Notes: a model not told the origin generated them from the sequence alone. Counted from the stretch's first letter, positions 17,458-27,698 are shown. The stretch is DNA of 64,000 nucleotides from Thalassovita gelatinovora (GCF_001458355.1 NZ_CYSA01000005.1:1-64000); one strand, 5' to 3'. Numbers and translations are program-made.

Positions 17458-18972
17458 CTATCGTCGCCACACATCGCTGCTGAGCAAAGCGATGATTGCA
17501 AGCATTTCCAGCCGTCCCAGAATCATGCCACCACAAAAAACAAGCTTGGCCGCCGGGGCCAGATCGGCCAGCACGATTTCGGTCTCTGGCGCGATTGAAA
17601 TCAGCGGTCCGGTGGTGGAAAGCGCCGCCACCGCCAGCACGATCGCGTTTTCAAAGCTCGATCCGAAGCCTGCAAAAACCATTGCCAAGGCGGTCAGCGA
17701 CAGCGCGAACAACATGAAGAAGATCCAGGCGATATAGGCCCCCTGTTTACGCACCCGCCGCGAATGGCCGACCGACCGGCCGACCGATGACGGATGCACC
17801 AGCCGTTCCATTTCCCGCAATCCATTGAGGTAAAGCGCCCAGACCCGCAGCAATTTGACACCGCCAGCAGTGGTGGCGACGCCGCCGCCGATCATCGCCA
17901 ACCCCAGGAAAATCAAACCCGGCGTGTTGAGCCCCGACCAATCCCGCGCGGTTTCCCAATGAACGCTTTCAAACCCGGTCGTCGTCAAAAAGGACAAGGT
18001 GGTGAAAACCCCGCCCCACAGCGCCCGCAACGCCAGAACCAGATTGGATTCCTCCTCTGAAGAATAGGTCGCCAGCCAGTGGCGCAGGAACAGCAGCAGC
18101 GGAACCGCGACAACCAACATCAGGCCCAGCCGGAATTCCGGGTCTTGTCGAATGCTGCGCCGATTGGTGTTCAACGTGTCGGTGGAAAATGTCAGCCGCG
18201 ACAGCGCAAACAGCATGAACAAACCCATCACCGCTTCCCCCGTGATGGCGGATGTGCCGTTCTGCACCCCGCCGATGGGGGAAATCCCGCTGGTCGCCAT
18301 CACCGACATGGCATGACACAGCGCCACCAGCGCATGATCGCCGCTAACCACCAACATGATCCAAAGCGCCAGCGTCAAACCGGCATAAACCGGGAAAAGC
18401 TGCGCCGTCACCCGCAAAATACGACGCTGCGGGTCGGCGCGTTCAAAACGGCCATGCAGCAGATCACTTTGCCCCGGCGCCGCCGTCGCGGTCACTTCGA
18501 AACCGCCCAGGTTAAGTGGTGCCAGAATCGCCGCTGCCGAAACCCACATCAGCAGCCCCCCCATCCAGCCGACCAGCGCCCGCCACAGGTGCAGCGTCGG
18601 GCTAAGCCGTTCAGGGTCGAACAGTGTCGCCCCTGTCGTGGTCAGACTCGATACCATTTCGACATAGGCATTGAGATAGCTGGTGGTGCGCAACGCTTCA
18701 TGAAATGGCAATGCAAGCATCAAGGGCAGCAGGCTGAACCCGGCAAACAGCGCCAGCAGATTACCCATCTCGCCCCGCCGCCGGGTCCGCGATGACATCG
18801 CCAGCCCCACCATCACCACCAACAGCAATCCCAATGTACCGGCGTAAAAGAAGCTGCGCGCTTCGAAATGGCTTCCCAGCAATCCCGCATGAATCGCGGG
18901 AAGGAACATCGAAAATGATCCGATTCCCATCAGCAGTAAAAACAGGGGCTGGCTGAGAATGCGCTCGGTCAT
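17458..18972 (-). CDS. trkH: Trk-type potassium uptake protein, membrane subunit
   Basis: 504 residues with the repeated pore architecture of TrkH/KtrB, about ten to twelve transmembrane segments. Selectivity-loop regions are visible as SLTTTGATL, MSVMATSGISPIGG, FLTTTGFESVHW and AALSTTGPL. The subunit forms the potassium-conducting channel and works with the NAD-binding TrkA. It begins 3 bp after the trkA stop, so the two are translationally linked in one operon with trkA first. Confidence 0.94.
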   Translation of the reverse strand: MTERILSQPLFLLLMGIGSFSMFLPAIHAGLLGSHFEARSFFYAGTLGLLLVVMVGLAMSSRTRRRGEMGNLLALFAGFSLLPLMLALPFHEALRTTSYLNAYVEMVSSLTTTGATLFDPERLSPTLHLWRALVGWMGGLLMWVSAAAILAPLNLGGFEVTATAAPGQSDLLHGRFERADPQRRILRVTAQLFPVYAGLTLALWIMLVVSGDHALVALCHAMSVMATSGISPIGGVQNGTSAITGEAVMGLFMLFALSRLTFSTDTLNTNRRSIRQDPEFRLGLMLVVAVPLLLFLRHWLATYSSEEESNLVLALRALWGGVFTTLSFLTTTGFESVHWETARDWSGLNTPGLIFLGLAMIGGGVATTAGGVKLLRVWALYLNGLREMERLVHPSSVGRSVGHSRRVRKQGAYIAWIFFMLFALSLTALAMVFAGFGSSFENAIVLAVAALSTTGPLISIAPETEIVLADLAPAAKLVFCGGMILGRLEMLAIIALLSSDVWRR

Positions 18973-18975
18973 CGG

Positions 18976-20352
18976 TCAGAAGAAATCGATCGAAACCTGA
19001 AGCAGGCGCTCGACCTCGGGCACGTCACTGGCCAAGGAAAACAATGCCACGACATCGCCTTCTTCGATCCGAGTGTCTGCACCGGGTTTGACCACCTTGC
19101 CATTTTTCAAAATTCCGCCCACCAACACGCCTTCAGGGAAAGCGATATCACGGATTTTCTGCCCCGCCAAAGGCGACGTCGATAACACCTCGGCCTCGAT
19201 CATTTCGGCTTCGGCATCGCCTATCGAATAGACTTCCAGCACCTTACCGTGCCGGATATGGCGCAGGATCGAACTGACCGTGGTGGCGCGCGGATTGACG
19301 AACGCGTCGATCCCAAGCGGCGCCATCATCGGCACCAAGGTCGGATCGTTCACCAGCGCAATCGCCATCGGACAGCCTTCGGCCTTGGCGCGAACTGCGG
19401 CCAACATGTTTGTCTTGTCGTCATCGGTCACGCAAAGAACCGCATCGGCCTTATCTATATTCGCTTCGGCCAGCAGCGTTGCATCCAACCCATCACCATG
19501 CAGAACGATGGTTCTTTCCAGCGTATCGGCGGCTTTTTCGGCGATCTTTCGACTGCGTTCGATCACTTTGGCGCGAATCCGGTCGGTCTGTTCCTCCAGC
19601 GCCAGCGCAACCGACAAACCAACATTGCCGCCGCCGATGATCACGACGCGTTCCCGCTTCTTTGACACTTTTCCGAAAATTTCCATCGTACGCGGAATGT
19701 CTTCATTGACGACGAAGACATAACATTCATCGCCGACGAAAATCTGATCTTCGGGTTCGGGGGCAAACAACCGGCCTTCACGGCGTATCCCCACCACAAT
19801 GGTGCGCAGGGTAGAAAACAGATCGCTCAGTTGTCGCAGCGGCGTGTTCACGACCGGGCATTCTTCCTTGATCGAAATGCCCAAAAGATGCGCCCGACCA
19901 CCCAGAAATTTTTCCGTATCGAAGGCAGCAGGTGACGCGATCCGTTGCAGCGCCGCTTCGGCCACTTCGCGTTCCGGACTGATCACCACATCGATCGGCA
20001 AATGTTCGCGGCGGTAAAGGTCGGAATAGATCGCGGTCAGGTAACTTTGCGACCGCAGCCGGGCAATTTTGCGCGGAATCGAAAATACCGAATGCGCCAC
20101 CTGGCAGGTCACCATATTGACTTCGTCCGAATAGGTGGCGGCGATGATCATGTCAGCGTCGCGCGCCCCGGCCTGTTCCAGAACATCCGGATAGCTGGCA
20201 AATCCCGCGATCCCCTGAACATCCAGCGTATCGGTGGCACGACGAACCAGTTCGGGATTGTTGTCGACAACGGTGACATCGTTTTTTTCGCCCGACAGGT
20301 GTCGCGCGATTTGCCAACCGACCTGTCCCGCCCCGCAGATAATGACTTTCAT
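18976..20352 (-). CDS. trkA: Trk system potassium transporter, regulatory subunit TrkA
   Basis: 458 residues from the ATG at 20350-20352, which restores the standard start MKVIICGAGQVGWQIAR; an in-frame codon at 20391 would add 13 unlikely residues. Two RCK modules are present: the first with GAGQVG at 7-12 and a TrkA_C domain, the second with IIGGGNVGLS and a second TrkA_C ending in RIEEGDVVALFS. It binds NAD(H) and gates TrkH at the inner membrane face. It leads the trkA-trkH operon and is divergent from a lipoprotein gene. Confidence 0.95.
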   Translation of the reverse strand: MKVIICGAGQVGWQIARHLSGEKNDVTVVDNNPELVRRATDTLDVQGIAGFASYPDVLEQAGARDADMIIAATYSDEVNMVTCQVAHSVFSIPRKIARLRSQSYLTAIYSDLYRREHLPIDVVISPEREVAEAALQRIASPAAFDTEKFLGGRAHLLGISIKEECPVVNTPLRQLSDLFSTLRTIVVGIRREGRLFAPEPEDQIFVGDECYVFVVNEDIPRTMEIFGKVSKKRERVVIIGGGNVGLSVALALEEQTDRIRAKVIERSRKIAEKAADTLERTIVLHGDGLDATLLAEANIDKADAVLCVTDDDKTNMLAAVRAKAEGCPMAIALVNDPTLVPMMAPLGIDAFVNPRATTVSSILRHIRHGKVLEVYSIGDAEAEMIEAEVLSTSPLAGQKIRDIAFPEGVLVGGILKNGKVVKPGADTRIEEGDVVALFSLASDVPEVERLLQVSIDFF

Positions 20353-20467
20353 TGTCCCCGGTCCTCTGTTTTCAGAGGCATTGGATGGCACGCCCCCGAA
20401 GAATGGTCAATTGATTTGTCAATTTGTCCCGGCGGACGCACACTCATGCGGCTAACGGAGGTCACAC

Positions 20468-20935
20468 ATGACACGAATCGTCTTTTTCTCACTCGTCGCC
20501 GTGATGATGGCCGGCTGTGCGCCTCTCGGGCTTTATTACCAGGAAGGTGCCGCAGTGTCGCGGATGAACAGCGACGTGACCGATTGTCAGGTCAGCGCCC
20601 TGAACAAAGTGCCGGTGGTGCAGGAACTCCGCCACACACCGGTTCGGGTGGTCCCGATTCAGCAATGCGACGCCAAAGGTAAAAACTGCATCCGTGATTA
20701 TGAAATCGTTGGCGGCGATCCCTATTCGGTCGATGTGAACAAGGACCTGCGCAAAAAAGTCGAAGCCCAGTGCATGGCCGGCAAAGGCTATCAATGGGTT
20801 GAATTGCCCGCCTGTTCGTCCTCTGTCGCCTCGGCCGCCCCGAAACAGGCAACCCGGGTTCTGCCTGCACTGTCGGATAAATCCTGCGCCATCAATCGCG
20901 GCGACGGCCATTGGCAGATCGTGACCCCCGGTTAG
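20468..20935 (+). CDS. Hypothetical lipoprotein
   Basis: 155 residues. An N-terminal signal with lipobox MMAGC (Cys at residue 17) predicts lipidation and outer or inner membrane anchoring. The mature part has several Cys residues (TDCQV, QQCDAKGKNC, EAQCMAGKGYQ, PACSSS, KSCAI) that could form disulfides in the periplasm. A strong ribosome site, CGGAGGT, precedes the ATG. I do not recognise the domain; the KGYQWVELPAC pattern resembles small envelope lipoproteins of Rhodobacteraceae. Confidence 0.8.
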   Translation: MTRIVFFSLVAVMMAGCAPLGLYYQEGAAVSRMNSDVTDCQVSALNKVPVVQELRHTPVRVVPIQQCDAKGKNCIRDYEIVGGDPYSVDVNKDLRKKVEAQCMAGKGYQWVELPACSSSVASAAPKQATRVLPALSDKSCAINRGDGHWQIVTPG

Positions 20936-20971
20936 TCACCGCGCCGACTGGACCCCAATACGGCTTCTTGC

Positions 20972-20990
20972 GCCCCTTTGGGGCTTTATT
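20972..20990 (+). terminator. Short intrinsic terminator after the lipoprotein gene
   Basis: GCCCC / GGGGC stem with TTT loop (20972-20984) followed by TTTATT. The stem is only 5 bp, so it is a moderate candidate; it lies between the lipoprotein gene and the convergent patatin gene. Confidence 0.5.
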
Positions 20991-21008
20991 GTCGTGAAGG
21001 TGTCTCTG

Positions 21009-21881
21009 TCACCCGCTACCAGCGCAATCCAGAATCCAATATTTCTGGGCCTTAACGATCCTACGCCCTTCGGTGATCGCTTCATCGCCGCGGTGGAATT
21101 CCAGAACCGTAATCCTGGAAAGGTCAGCATTCAGCAACGCATGCGGCGGCTCTCCTGCCAGGCGGGCGCGACGGATCTGTTCGGTCATCACATCGATGGC
21201 CGTCGATACCACCTCGGTATAGCCGGGCGGGCGGTCGCTGTCGGTGTCGGGCAGCAGTGCATTGCTCAGCCAGTCCGGCAGATCGCGCAGCTGGTGTTTC
21301 AGCGCCCTCGACGGTCGGTTCCACAACTTGCCATGCAGTTTGGCGTTGGGGTTGACTGCAACGATGACCTCGGCCCCCATTGCGCGGGCGGTCGACACCG
21401 GCACCGGGTTGGTCAGCCCGCCATCCAGCATCCAGTGCCCGTCGACTCGGTGCGGGCTGAACACCCCCGGAATAGAGACCGAGGCGCGCACCGCGTCCTT
21501 CAACCTGCCTTCGCGCAGCCAGATCTCGCGCCCGGTTTCCATGTCGGTAGCCACGGCAGTGAAAGGGATGTTCAAATCCTCGATCCGTTCGGGCAAGTCC
21601 AGTTCGTCCATCAGGGTCATGATTTCGCTGCCCGCGACGATGCCGCCGCTTCCGAGGCGGAAATCGACCAGTCCGACGATCCGCGCGGGCGTCAGATTGC
21701 GGACCCATGTCTCCAGCGCGTCAAGCCTGCCACCGGCATAGGCCGCGCCGACGAGCGCCCCCATGGAACAGCCAGCGATCAGTTCGGGATGCACACCGAT
21801 GTCGTGCAATTCGCGGATCACACCTATATGGCACCAGCCACGTGCGCCGCCCGATCCCAATGCCAATCCAGTCTTTTGCAT
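21009..21881 (-). CDS. Patatin-like phospholipase, RssA type
   Basis: 290 residues. Oxyanion loop GSGGARG at 9-15, nucleophile Ser39 in GCSMG and dyad Asp153 in DGGLTNPVPV. The length, the ALGSGGARGWCHIGVIREL start and the DFRLGSGGIV segment match bacterial RssA-like proteins, predicted esterases of unknown physiological substrate. It is soluble with no signal peptide. It follows uvrA on the same strand with 5 bp between them, so it is probably read through from the SOS-controlled uvrA promoter; whether it has any part in the DNA damage response is unknown. Confidence 0.9.
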   Translation of the reverse strand: MQKTGLALGSGGARGWCHIGVIRELHDIGVHPELIAGCSMGALVGAAYAGGRLDALETWVRNLTPARIVGLVDFRLGSGGIVAGSEIMTLMDELDLPERIEDLNIPFTAVATDMETGREIWLREGRLKDAVRASVSIPGVFSPHRVDGHWMLDGGLTNPVPVSTARAMGAEVIVAVNPNAKLHGKLWNRPSRALKHQLRDLPDWLSNALLPDTDSDRPPGYTEVVSTAIDVMTEQIRRARLAGEPPHALLNADLSRITVLEFHRGDEAITEGRRIVKAQKYWILDCAGSG

Positions 21882-21886
21882 CGCCC

Positions 21887-24769
21887 CTACTCTGCCGCGA
21901 CCTTGCCGCCCGGCAGCATGTCTTTCAGATAATGGCCGGTATGGCTTCGCGCTTCTCCGGCCACCTGTTCCGGTGTGCCCACGGCGACGATTTCACCACC
22001 GCCATCCCCGCCTTCAGGACCGATATCGATGATCCAGTCGGCGGTCTTGATCACATCAAGATTGTGTTCAATCACCACCACCGTATTGCCCTGATCGACC
22101 AATTCATGCAGGACTTCCAACAACTTGCGCACGTCTTCGAAATGCAACCCGGTGGTCGGTTCGTCAAGAATATACAAGGTCCGGCCGGTTGATCGCCGCG
22201 CCAGTTCCTTCGACAACTTGACCCGTTGTGCTTCGCCCCCCGACAGGGTCGTCGCCTGCTGACCGACCTTGATGTAACCAAGCCCGACCCGCATCAATGC
22301 ATCCATCTTTTCCCGGATCGACGGCACAGCCTGGAAAAAGGACTGCGCATCTTCCACTGTCATATCAAGTACATCGGCGATGCTCTTGCCCTTGAACTTG
22401 ATCTCCAGCGTTTCGCGGTTGTAGCGCGCGCCCTGACAGGTTTCACAGGTCACATAGACGTCAGGCAGGAAATGCATTTCGATCTTGATCAGACCGTCGC
22501 CCTGACAGGCTTCACAGCGCCCACCTTTCACGTTGAAGCTGAACCGCCCCGGTTTATAGCCGCGTGCCTTGGCCTCGGGCAGACCGGCGAACCAGTCGCG
22601 GATCGGGGTGAACGCCCCGGTATAAGTGGCCGGGTTCGACCGTGGTGTTCTTCCAATCGCGCGCTGGTCGATATCGATCACCTTGTCGAGATGCTCCAAC
22701 CCCTTGATCGTTTCGCAAGGCGCCGGTGTCTGCCGCGCCCCGTTCAACCGCATCGAGGCGGTCTTGAACAGGGTTTCGATGGTCAGGGTGGACTTGCCCC
22801 CCCCCGACACGCCGGTGACGCAGACGAATTTGCCCAGCGGAAAGTCAGCAGTCACATCGCGCAGATTGTTGCCGCTGGCCTTGACCACGGTCAGGGTCTT
22901 GCCATTGCCGTCACGCCGTTCGACCGGGACGCTGATTTCGCGTGTCCCGCTCAGATACTGTCCGGTCAGACTGACCGGGTCGTTGGCGATTTCTTCGGGC
23001 GTGCCTTGCGCCACGATGTGCCCCCCATGCACCCCGGCGCCGGGTCCGATATCGAAAACGTAATCGGCTTCTCTGATCGCTTCTTCGTCATGTTCGACCA
23101 CGATCACCGTATTTCCCTGGTCGCGCAGGTTCTTCAGCGTGCCAAGCAGCCGGTCATTGTCGCGCTGGTGCAACCCGATGGAAGGTTCGTCGAGCACATA
23201 GAGAACCCCGGTCAAGCCGCTGCCGATCTGGCTGGCCAATCGGATTCGTTGACTTTCGCCCCCCGACAAGGTGCCGCTGTTGCGGCTCAGCGTCAGGTAT
23301 TGCAGACCGACATTGTTCAGGAACCCCAACCGTTCGCGGATTTCCTTCAGAATGGCGCGGGCGATTTCGTTTTTCTGAGCGGTCAGATGATCGGGAATGA
23401 TCGTACACCAATCATAGGCTTCGCGGATCGACATCTGCACCACCTGACCGACATGCAGAAGCTTGTCGGGCCCGCCATTGGCGGGACCGATCTTGACCGC
23501 CAGCGCCTCTTGCCGCAGCCGGTAACCGCCGCAGGCGCCACAAGGGCGGTTGTTCTGGTAGCGTTCAAATTCTTCCCGCACCCAGTTGGAATCGGTTTCG
23601 CGGTAACGTCGCTCCATGTTCGGAATTACGCCTTCGAAAACGCGTTTGACCTGATACACCCGCCCACCTTCGTCATAGCGGAACTGGATTTCCTCGTCTC
23701 CCGAGCCGCGCAAGAATACTTGTTGAACCTTCTTTGGCAGGTCCTTCCAGCGGGTGTTGGTGTCGAAATCGTAATGCTTGGCTATGGCTTCGATGGTTTG
23801 CAGGAAATAGGGTGATTTCCCCTTGCGCCACGGGGCCAAGGCGCCGTCATAAACCTTCAGGTTCTGATCCGGCACCACGAGGCGTTCGTCGAAAAACAGC
23901 TCCATACCCAACCCGTCACAGTCCGGGCAAGCTCCGAACGGCGCGTTGAACGAAAACAGCCGCGGTTCAATTTCGGGAATGGTGAAGCCGCTGGTCGGAC
24001 AGGCAAATTTTTCGCTGAAGGTGATCCGTTCGGGATCGCCTTCTTTTGGCGCGGTTTCCAAAACGGCGATACCGTCGGCCAGATCCAAAGCGGTCCTAAC
24101 ACTATCTGCCAGCCGGGTTTCCAGACCTTCGCGCACCACGATCCGGTCCACCACCACGTCGATGTCGTGGCGATATTTCTTATCCAGCGTCGGCGGAGTG
24201 TCGAGTTCGTGGAATTCCCCGTCCACCTTGACCCGTTGAAATCCTTGCTTCCGAAGCTCCAAAAATTCCTTTTTATATTCGCCCTTGCGGTCGCGCACGA
24301 TCGGGGCCAGCAGATAGGCGCGGGTGCCCTCCTCCATCGCCATGACACGGTCGACCATGTCCTGCACCTGCTGCGCCTCGATCGGCAATCCGGTGGCCGG
24401 GCTGTAGGGCGTGCCGACCCGGGCGAACAACAACCGCATGTAATCGTAAATTTCCGTCACAGTGCCGACGGTGGAGCGGGGGTTTTTCGACGTGGTCTTC
24501 TGTTCGATGGAAATCGCCGGGCTCAAGCCGCTGATATGATCCACATCTGGTTTTTCCATCATGTCGAGGAATTGTCGCGCATAGGCTGACAGGCTTTCGA
24601 CATAGCGCCGCTGCCCTTCGGCATAGATCGTGTCGAACGCCAGCGAAGATTTACCGGACCCAGAAAGCCCGGTAATCACCACCAGTTGATCGCGCGGAAT
24701 ATCCACATCGATATTTTTCAGATTGTGTTCGCGTGCGCCGCGTACTTCGATTTTCTTCAGCTCAGCCAT
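21887..24769 (-). CDS. uvrA: Excinuclease ABC subunit A
   Basis: 960 residues, normal for UvrA. Two ABC ATPase modules are present: Walker [15 protein letters not shown] near the N-terminus and [14 protein letters not shown] in the second half, each with an LSGGE-type signature ([14 protein letters not shown] and [16 protein letters not shown]). Zinc modules include [17 protein letters not shown] and CEACQGDG with CETCQGARY. UvrA dimers detect bulky DNA lesions and load UvrB in nucleotide excision repair. A match to the alphaproteobacterial LexA box lies 66 bp upstream, so SOS induction is expected. Confidence 0.98.
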   Translation of the reverse strand: MAELKKIEVRGAREHNLKNIDVDIPRDQLVVITGLSGSGKSSLAFDTIYAEGQRRYVESLSAYARQFLDMMEKPDVDHISGLSPAISIEQKTTSKNPRSTVGTVTEIYDYMRLLFARVGTPYSPATGLPIEAQQVQDMVDRVMAMEEGTRAYLLAPIVRDRKGEYKKEFLELRKQGFQRVKVDGEFHELDTPPTLDKKYRHDIDVVVDRIVVREGLETRLADSVRTALDLADGIAVLETAPKEGDPERITFSEKFACPTSGFTIPEIEPRLFSFNAPFGACPDCDGLGMELFFDERLVVPDQNLKVYDGALAPWRKGKSPYFLQTIEAIAKHYDFDTNTRWKDLPKKVQQVFLRGSGDEEIQFRYDEGGRVYQVKRVFEGVIPNMERRYRETDSNWVREEFERYQNNRPCGACGGYRLRQEALAVKIGPANGGPDKLLHVGQVVQMSIREAYDWCTIIPDHLTAQKNEIARAILKEIRERLGFLNNVGLQYLTLSRNSGTLSGGESQRIRLASQIGSGLTGVLYVLDEPSIGLHQRDNDRLLGTLKNLRDQGNTVIVVEHDEEAIREADYVFDIGPGAGVHGGHIVAQGTPEEIANDPVSLTGQYLSGTREISVPVERRDGNGKTLTVVKASGNNLRDVTADFPLGKFVCVTGVSGGGKSTLTIETLFKTASMRLNGARQTPAPCETIKGLEHLDKVIDIDQRAIGRTPRSNPATYTGAFTPIRDWFAGLPEAKARGYKPGRFSFNVKGGRCEACQGDGLIKIEMHFLPDVYVTCETCQGARYNRETLEIKFKGKSIADVLDMTVEDAQSFFQAVPSIREKMDALMRVGLGYIKVGQQATTLSGGEAQRVKLSKELARRSTGRTLYILDEPTTGLHFEDVRKLLEVLHELVDQGNTVVVIEHNLDVIKTADWIIDIGPEGGDGGGEIVAVGTPEQVAGEARSHTGHYLKDMLPGGKVAAE

Positions 24770-24834
24770 TTCAGCCCCCGGTGTGCCCGGTCAAGAGATA
24801 GTTGAGCGTGACTGAGTCTCCAACACAAAAGTGC

Positions 24835-24849
24835 GAACATAACATGAAC
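24835..24849 (-). promoter_or_regulatory. LexA (SOS) box upstream of uvrA
   Basis: On the minus strand the sequence reads GTTC, seven bases ATGTTAT, GTTC, an exact fit to the GTTC-N7-GTTC direct-repeat LexA box of alphaproteobacteria. It is 66 bp upstream of the uvrA start codon, a usual place for SOS repression. Confidence 0.85.
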
Positions 24850-25046
24850 ATACCGAAATCAATCTCCATGCGCTCTGGGGCAATGCGCTAAAAACCGTGC
24901 CAATACGGCCTGTATGCCCAAAAACAGAACAGTTTCGATCTTCGGACATGTTTGCAGGTGCAGCATCATTGCATTCCATTGTTTGAATGTTATATTCAGG
25001 CCAACGCCGCGCCAACGGCTGGACAAACTCGCAAGAAAGGGAACAG

Positions 25047-25406
25047 ATGTTCTTTCAAAGAAAACAGACGCCTCGGGGCATGTCCGCATCTGAAGCGGTA
25101 GCCCAAGCGGCCAACGGGTCCATCACCGTTATTGATGTGCGTGAACATGGCGAACTGGCCGGATCAGGCAAAGCACAGGGTGCGATCCATATTCCCTTGA
25201 TGCGATTGCGCGACATGGCCGATCCGCGCCATCCCGATTTCGTGATCGACCTGAAAGAATGTGGCACAATCGCCGTTTACTGCGCCTCGGGTGCCCGGTC
25301 ACATAACGCGGAAATGCTGCTGCGTCAGATGGGGTATGACGATGTACATAACATCGGCGGGTTGGCCCATTGGGTGCAGGCCGGTGGCGCGGTTGAACGC
25401 GTCTGA
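25047..25406 (+). CDS. Rhodanese-like domain protein
   Basis: 119 residues from the ATG at 25047, which has AAAGGGA upstream; an in-frame codon at 24987 is less likely. A single rhodanese domain carries VIDVREHGELAGSG, GAIHIP and the active-site loop YCASGARS with Cys79. Single-domain rhodaneses move sulfane sulfur between donors and acceptors in the cytoplasm. The gene is monocistronic, ends at a strong bidirectional terminator and faces lpdA. Confidence 0.9.
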   Translation: MFFQRKQTPRGMSASEAVAQAANGSITVIDVREHGELAGSGKAQGAIHIPLMRLRDMADPRHPDFVIDLKECGTIAVYCASGARSHNAEMLLRQMGYDDVHNIGGLAHWVQAGGAVERV

Positions 25407-25423
25407 TAGTCCGGCACGAAATC

Positions 25424-25453
25424 AAAAACGGCGCGGAATTTTCCGCGCCGTTT
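25424..25453. terminator. Bidirectional intrinsic terminator between rhodanese gene and lpdA
   Basis: Perfect 13-bp inverted repeat, AAACGGCGCGGAA (25426-25438) and TTCCGCGCCGTTT (25441-25453), with two T between. It is flanked by A residues on the left and T residues on the right, so it can end transcripts from both convergent genes. Confidence 0.9.
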
Positions 25454-25479
25454 CTCTTTGAGCAGGCTCTGCCGACCCC

Positions 25480-26874
25480 TTACATGTGAATGACCCGGTC
25501 AAAGGCATCCAGCACGCTTTCATGCATCATTTCGCTGAGCGTGGGATGCGGGAACACCGTGTTCATCAGATCTTCTTCGGTGGTTTCCAACTGACGGCCC
25601 ACCACATAGCCTTGGATCAGTTCGGTCACTTCAGCCCCCACCATATGTGCGCCCAGCAATTCGCCGGTCTTGGCGTCAAACACCGTCTTGATCATCCCTT
25701 CGGCTTCGCCAAGGGCAATCGCCTTGCCATTGCCGATGAACGGAAAACGCCCGACCTTGATGTCGTATCCCAATTCCTTGGCCTTCGCTTCGGTATAGCC
25801 GACCGAAGCCACCTGCGGATGGCAATAGGTGCAGCCCGCGATGCTTTCGGGTTTGACCGGATGGGCGTGTTTGCCCGCGATCAGTTCGGCCACCATCACG
25901 CCTTCATGGCTGGCCTTGTGCGCCAACCACGGGGCCCCGGCGATATCGCCGATGGCATAAATCCCCTCGACACCGGTGCGGCAGAATTCATCCGTTACAA
26001 CATGGGTACGGTCGATTTTGACCCCTAGGGTTTCCAAACCCAATCCTTCGACATTGCCAACGATGCCAACGGCCGAAATCACCGTGTCGAAATCTTCGGT
26101 AATCGTCTTGCCACCGACCTCGATATGAGCGGTCACCTTGCCCTGCCCCCGGTCAAGCTTCTTGACCATGGCTTTTTCCATGATCTTCATGCCTTGCTTG
26201 ACGAATTGTTTTTTAGCGAAAGCGCTGATTTCCGCATCTTCCACCGGCAGCACCCGGTCCATCACCTCGACCACCGTCGTGTCAGACCCCAAAGTATTGT
26301 AGAAGCTGGCAAATTCGATCCCGATCGCCCCCGATCCGATGACCAGCAGTTTTTTCGGCATCCTTACCGGCTGCAACGCATGCCTATAAGTCCAGACCAG
26401 ATCACCATCGGCTTCCAGCCCCGGCAATTCACGCGCCCGCGCGCCGGTGGCAAGGATGATGGTCTTGGCGCTCAGGTCCTCGCCCCCTGCATCGGTCTTG
26501 ACGCTGACCTTGCCCTTGGCTGGAATGGTGGCGCTGCCCATGAAAACGGTGATCTTGTTTTTCTTCAGTAAACCTTTGACGCCCGCCGACAGCTGTTTCG
26601 CCACCCCGCGCGACCGTTTCACCACCGCGTCGAGGTCATAACCGATATTGTCGGCCTTCAACCCGAATTCCTTGGCTCGATGCATCAGGTGGAACACTTC
26701 CGACGACCGCAGCAGCGCCTTGGTCGGGATGCAGCCCCAATTCAGGCAGATCCCGCCCAGATGTTCGCGTTCCACCACCGCGACGTTCAATCCCAGCTGT
26801 GCCGCCCGGATCGCGGCCACATATCCACCGGGACCAGCCCCGATAACGACAACATCAAATGCTTTGGATGACAT
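25480..26874 (-). CDS. lpdA: Dihydrolipoyl dehydrogenase (E3)
   Basis: 464 residues. FAD motif VIGAGPGGYVAAIRAAQLG at 10-28, redox disulfide C43-C48 in GGICLNWGCIPTK, NAD-binding motif VIGSGAIGIEFASFY, and the catalytic His443-Glu448 in HPTLSEMMHE. E3 re-oxidises dihydrolipoyl groups of 2-oxoacid dehydrogenase complexes. It is 32 kb from pdhABC, which lacks an adjacent E3 gene inside the window, yet both share the TAGTTT-N6-AAACTA operator just before the start codon. This suggests it is the E3 of pyruvate dehydrogenase. Confidence 0.97.
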   Translation of the reverse strand: MSSKAFDVVVIGAGPGGYVAAIRAAQLGLNVAVVEREHLGGICLNWGCIPTKALLRSSEVFHLMHRAKEFGLKADNIGYDLDAVVKRSRGVAKQLSAGVKGLLKKNKITVFMGSATIPAKGKVSVKTDAGGEDLSAKTIILATGARARELPGLEADGDLVWTYRHALQPVRMPKKLLVIGSGAIGIEFASFYNTLGSDTTVVEVMDRVLPVEDAEISAFAKKQFVKQGMKIMEKAMVKKLDRGQGKVTAHIEVGGKTITEDFDTVISAVGIVGNVEGLGLETLGVKIDRTHVVTDEFCRTGVEGIYAIGDIAGAPWLAHKASHEGVMVAELIAGKHAHPVKPESIAGCTYCHPQVASVGYTEAKAKELGYDIKVGRFPFIGNGKAIALGEAEGMIKTVFDAKTGELLGAHMVGAEVTELIQGYVVGRQLETTEEDLMNTVFPHPTLSEMMHESVLDAFDRVIHM

Positions 26875-26891
26875 CAGCCCCTCCGTTTCAG

Positions 26892-26917
26892 AAATTAGTT
26901 TGATATTAAACTAATTT
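26892..26917. promoter_or_regulatory. Inverted repeat at the lpdA start, same operator as pdhA
   Basis: AAATTAGTTT (26892-26901), six bases, AAACTAATTT (26908-26917): a perfect 10-bp-armed inverted repeat ending 18 bp from the lpdA ATG. Its core TAGTTT-N6-AAACTA recurs at 59008-59025 before pdhA. On the coding strand the leader after the repeat also aligns with the pdhA leader (shared GAAACGG then a purine-rich ribosome site). A repressor site is the simplest reading. Confidence 0.75.
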
Positions 26918-27022
26918 GAAATCCACATCAATGCAGACAAAAACATCCCGCCACATCATATCGCGCGGCGGGATCAAGGCATTGAAATGCCTAAAACTTA
27001 ATCTCAGGAAACAGAACTGGAA

Positions 27023-27598
27023 TCAGCTATTTTGCAATTCCCGCACCTTATTTCCGTATCCACCAGAGGCCAGAAATTCGCTTTCAGTCACCGTATCGTG
27101 CCGGTGCAAAGCCTGATTCCTGTAGGGAAAACGACCGAATTCCCGGATCACTTCGCGGTGGGCCTTGGCATGGACCAGATTTCCAGCCCCGGAGTCGGGC
27201 ATCCGTGCGCACATCAGCCGGACACAGCGTTCCTGATCGCACAGGTTTTCCGAATGCATCAGCGGCATATAGAAAAACTGCCGCGCCGGTTCATCGATCT
27301 TCAGATCCCAACCGTGATCGATGGCGTTTTTCGCGGCCGCCAAGGCGGCGCTGTCGCTGGCAAAAGCCTCGGCGCTGCCACGGAACATATTGCGCGGAAA
27401 CTGATCCATCAGGATGGTATAGGCCAACGCCCCGGACGGGTATGTCAACCACAGCGCATAAGTGCCATCACAGGCGGCACGCCATGCCTGTCCAAAACGT
27501 TCCCGTATGGTGTCGTCAATATTCTGATCGACAGCATACCACCCTGCCGGACCGACTTCGTCCAACCAATATGACAAAATTTCTTCTGCTCTTACCAT
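27023..27598 (-). CDS. DUF924 family protein
   Basis: 191 residues. The sequence has the DUF924 (COG3803) landmarks: EILSYWLDEVGPAGWYAVD at the start, the LILMDQFPRNMFRG-like segment LMDQFPRNMFRGSAEAFASD and the FFYMPLMHSENL block. The fold is predicted to be TPR-like; no activity is established. The gene is upstream of lpdA on the same strand, but 148 bp and the lpdA operator lie between them, so they are probably separate transcription units. Confidence 0.88.
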   Translation of the reverse strand: MVRAEEILSYWLDEVGPAGWYAVDQNIDDTIRERFGQAWRAACDGTYALWLTYPSGALAYTILMDQFPRNMFRGSAEAFASDSAALAAAKNAIDHGWDLKIDEPARQFFYMPLMHSENLCDQERCVRLMCARMPDSGAGNLVHAKAHREVIREFGRFPYRNQALHRHDTVTESEFLASGGYGNKVRELQNS

Positions 27599-27698
27599 TG
27601 GCTGCCTCCTGAATGGCCTTTGGTATCTATCTTACATGAAAATGTTACATTCAGATTCTTAGGAATGAACAGTAAAAAATTGCAACAAGACCGTAGTA

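Noticed and set aside
16856-17737. 293-codon open frame on the plus strand crossing hflX, hfq and the trkH end
   Set aside because: Three well-supported genes occupy the other strand.
22226-23815. 529-codon open frame on the plus strand
   Set aside because: It lies wholly within uvrA on the opposite strand and reads as a His/Gln/Asp-rich shadow with no motif.
27635-27655. ACAT-GAAA-ATGT repeat upstream of the DUF924 gene
   Set aside because: Arms are only 4 bp and such patterns are expected by chance in AT-rich promoter DNA.
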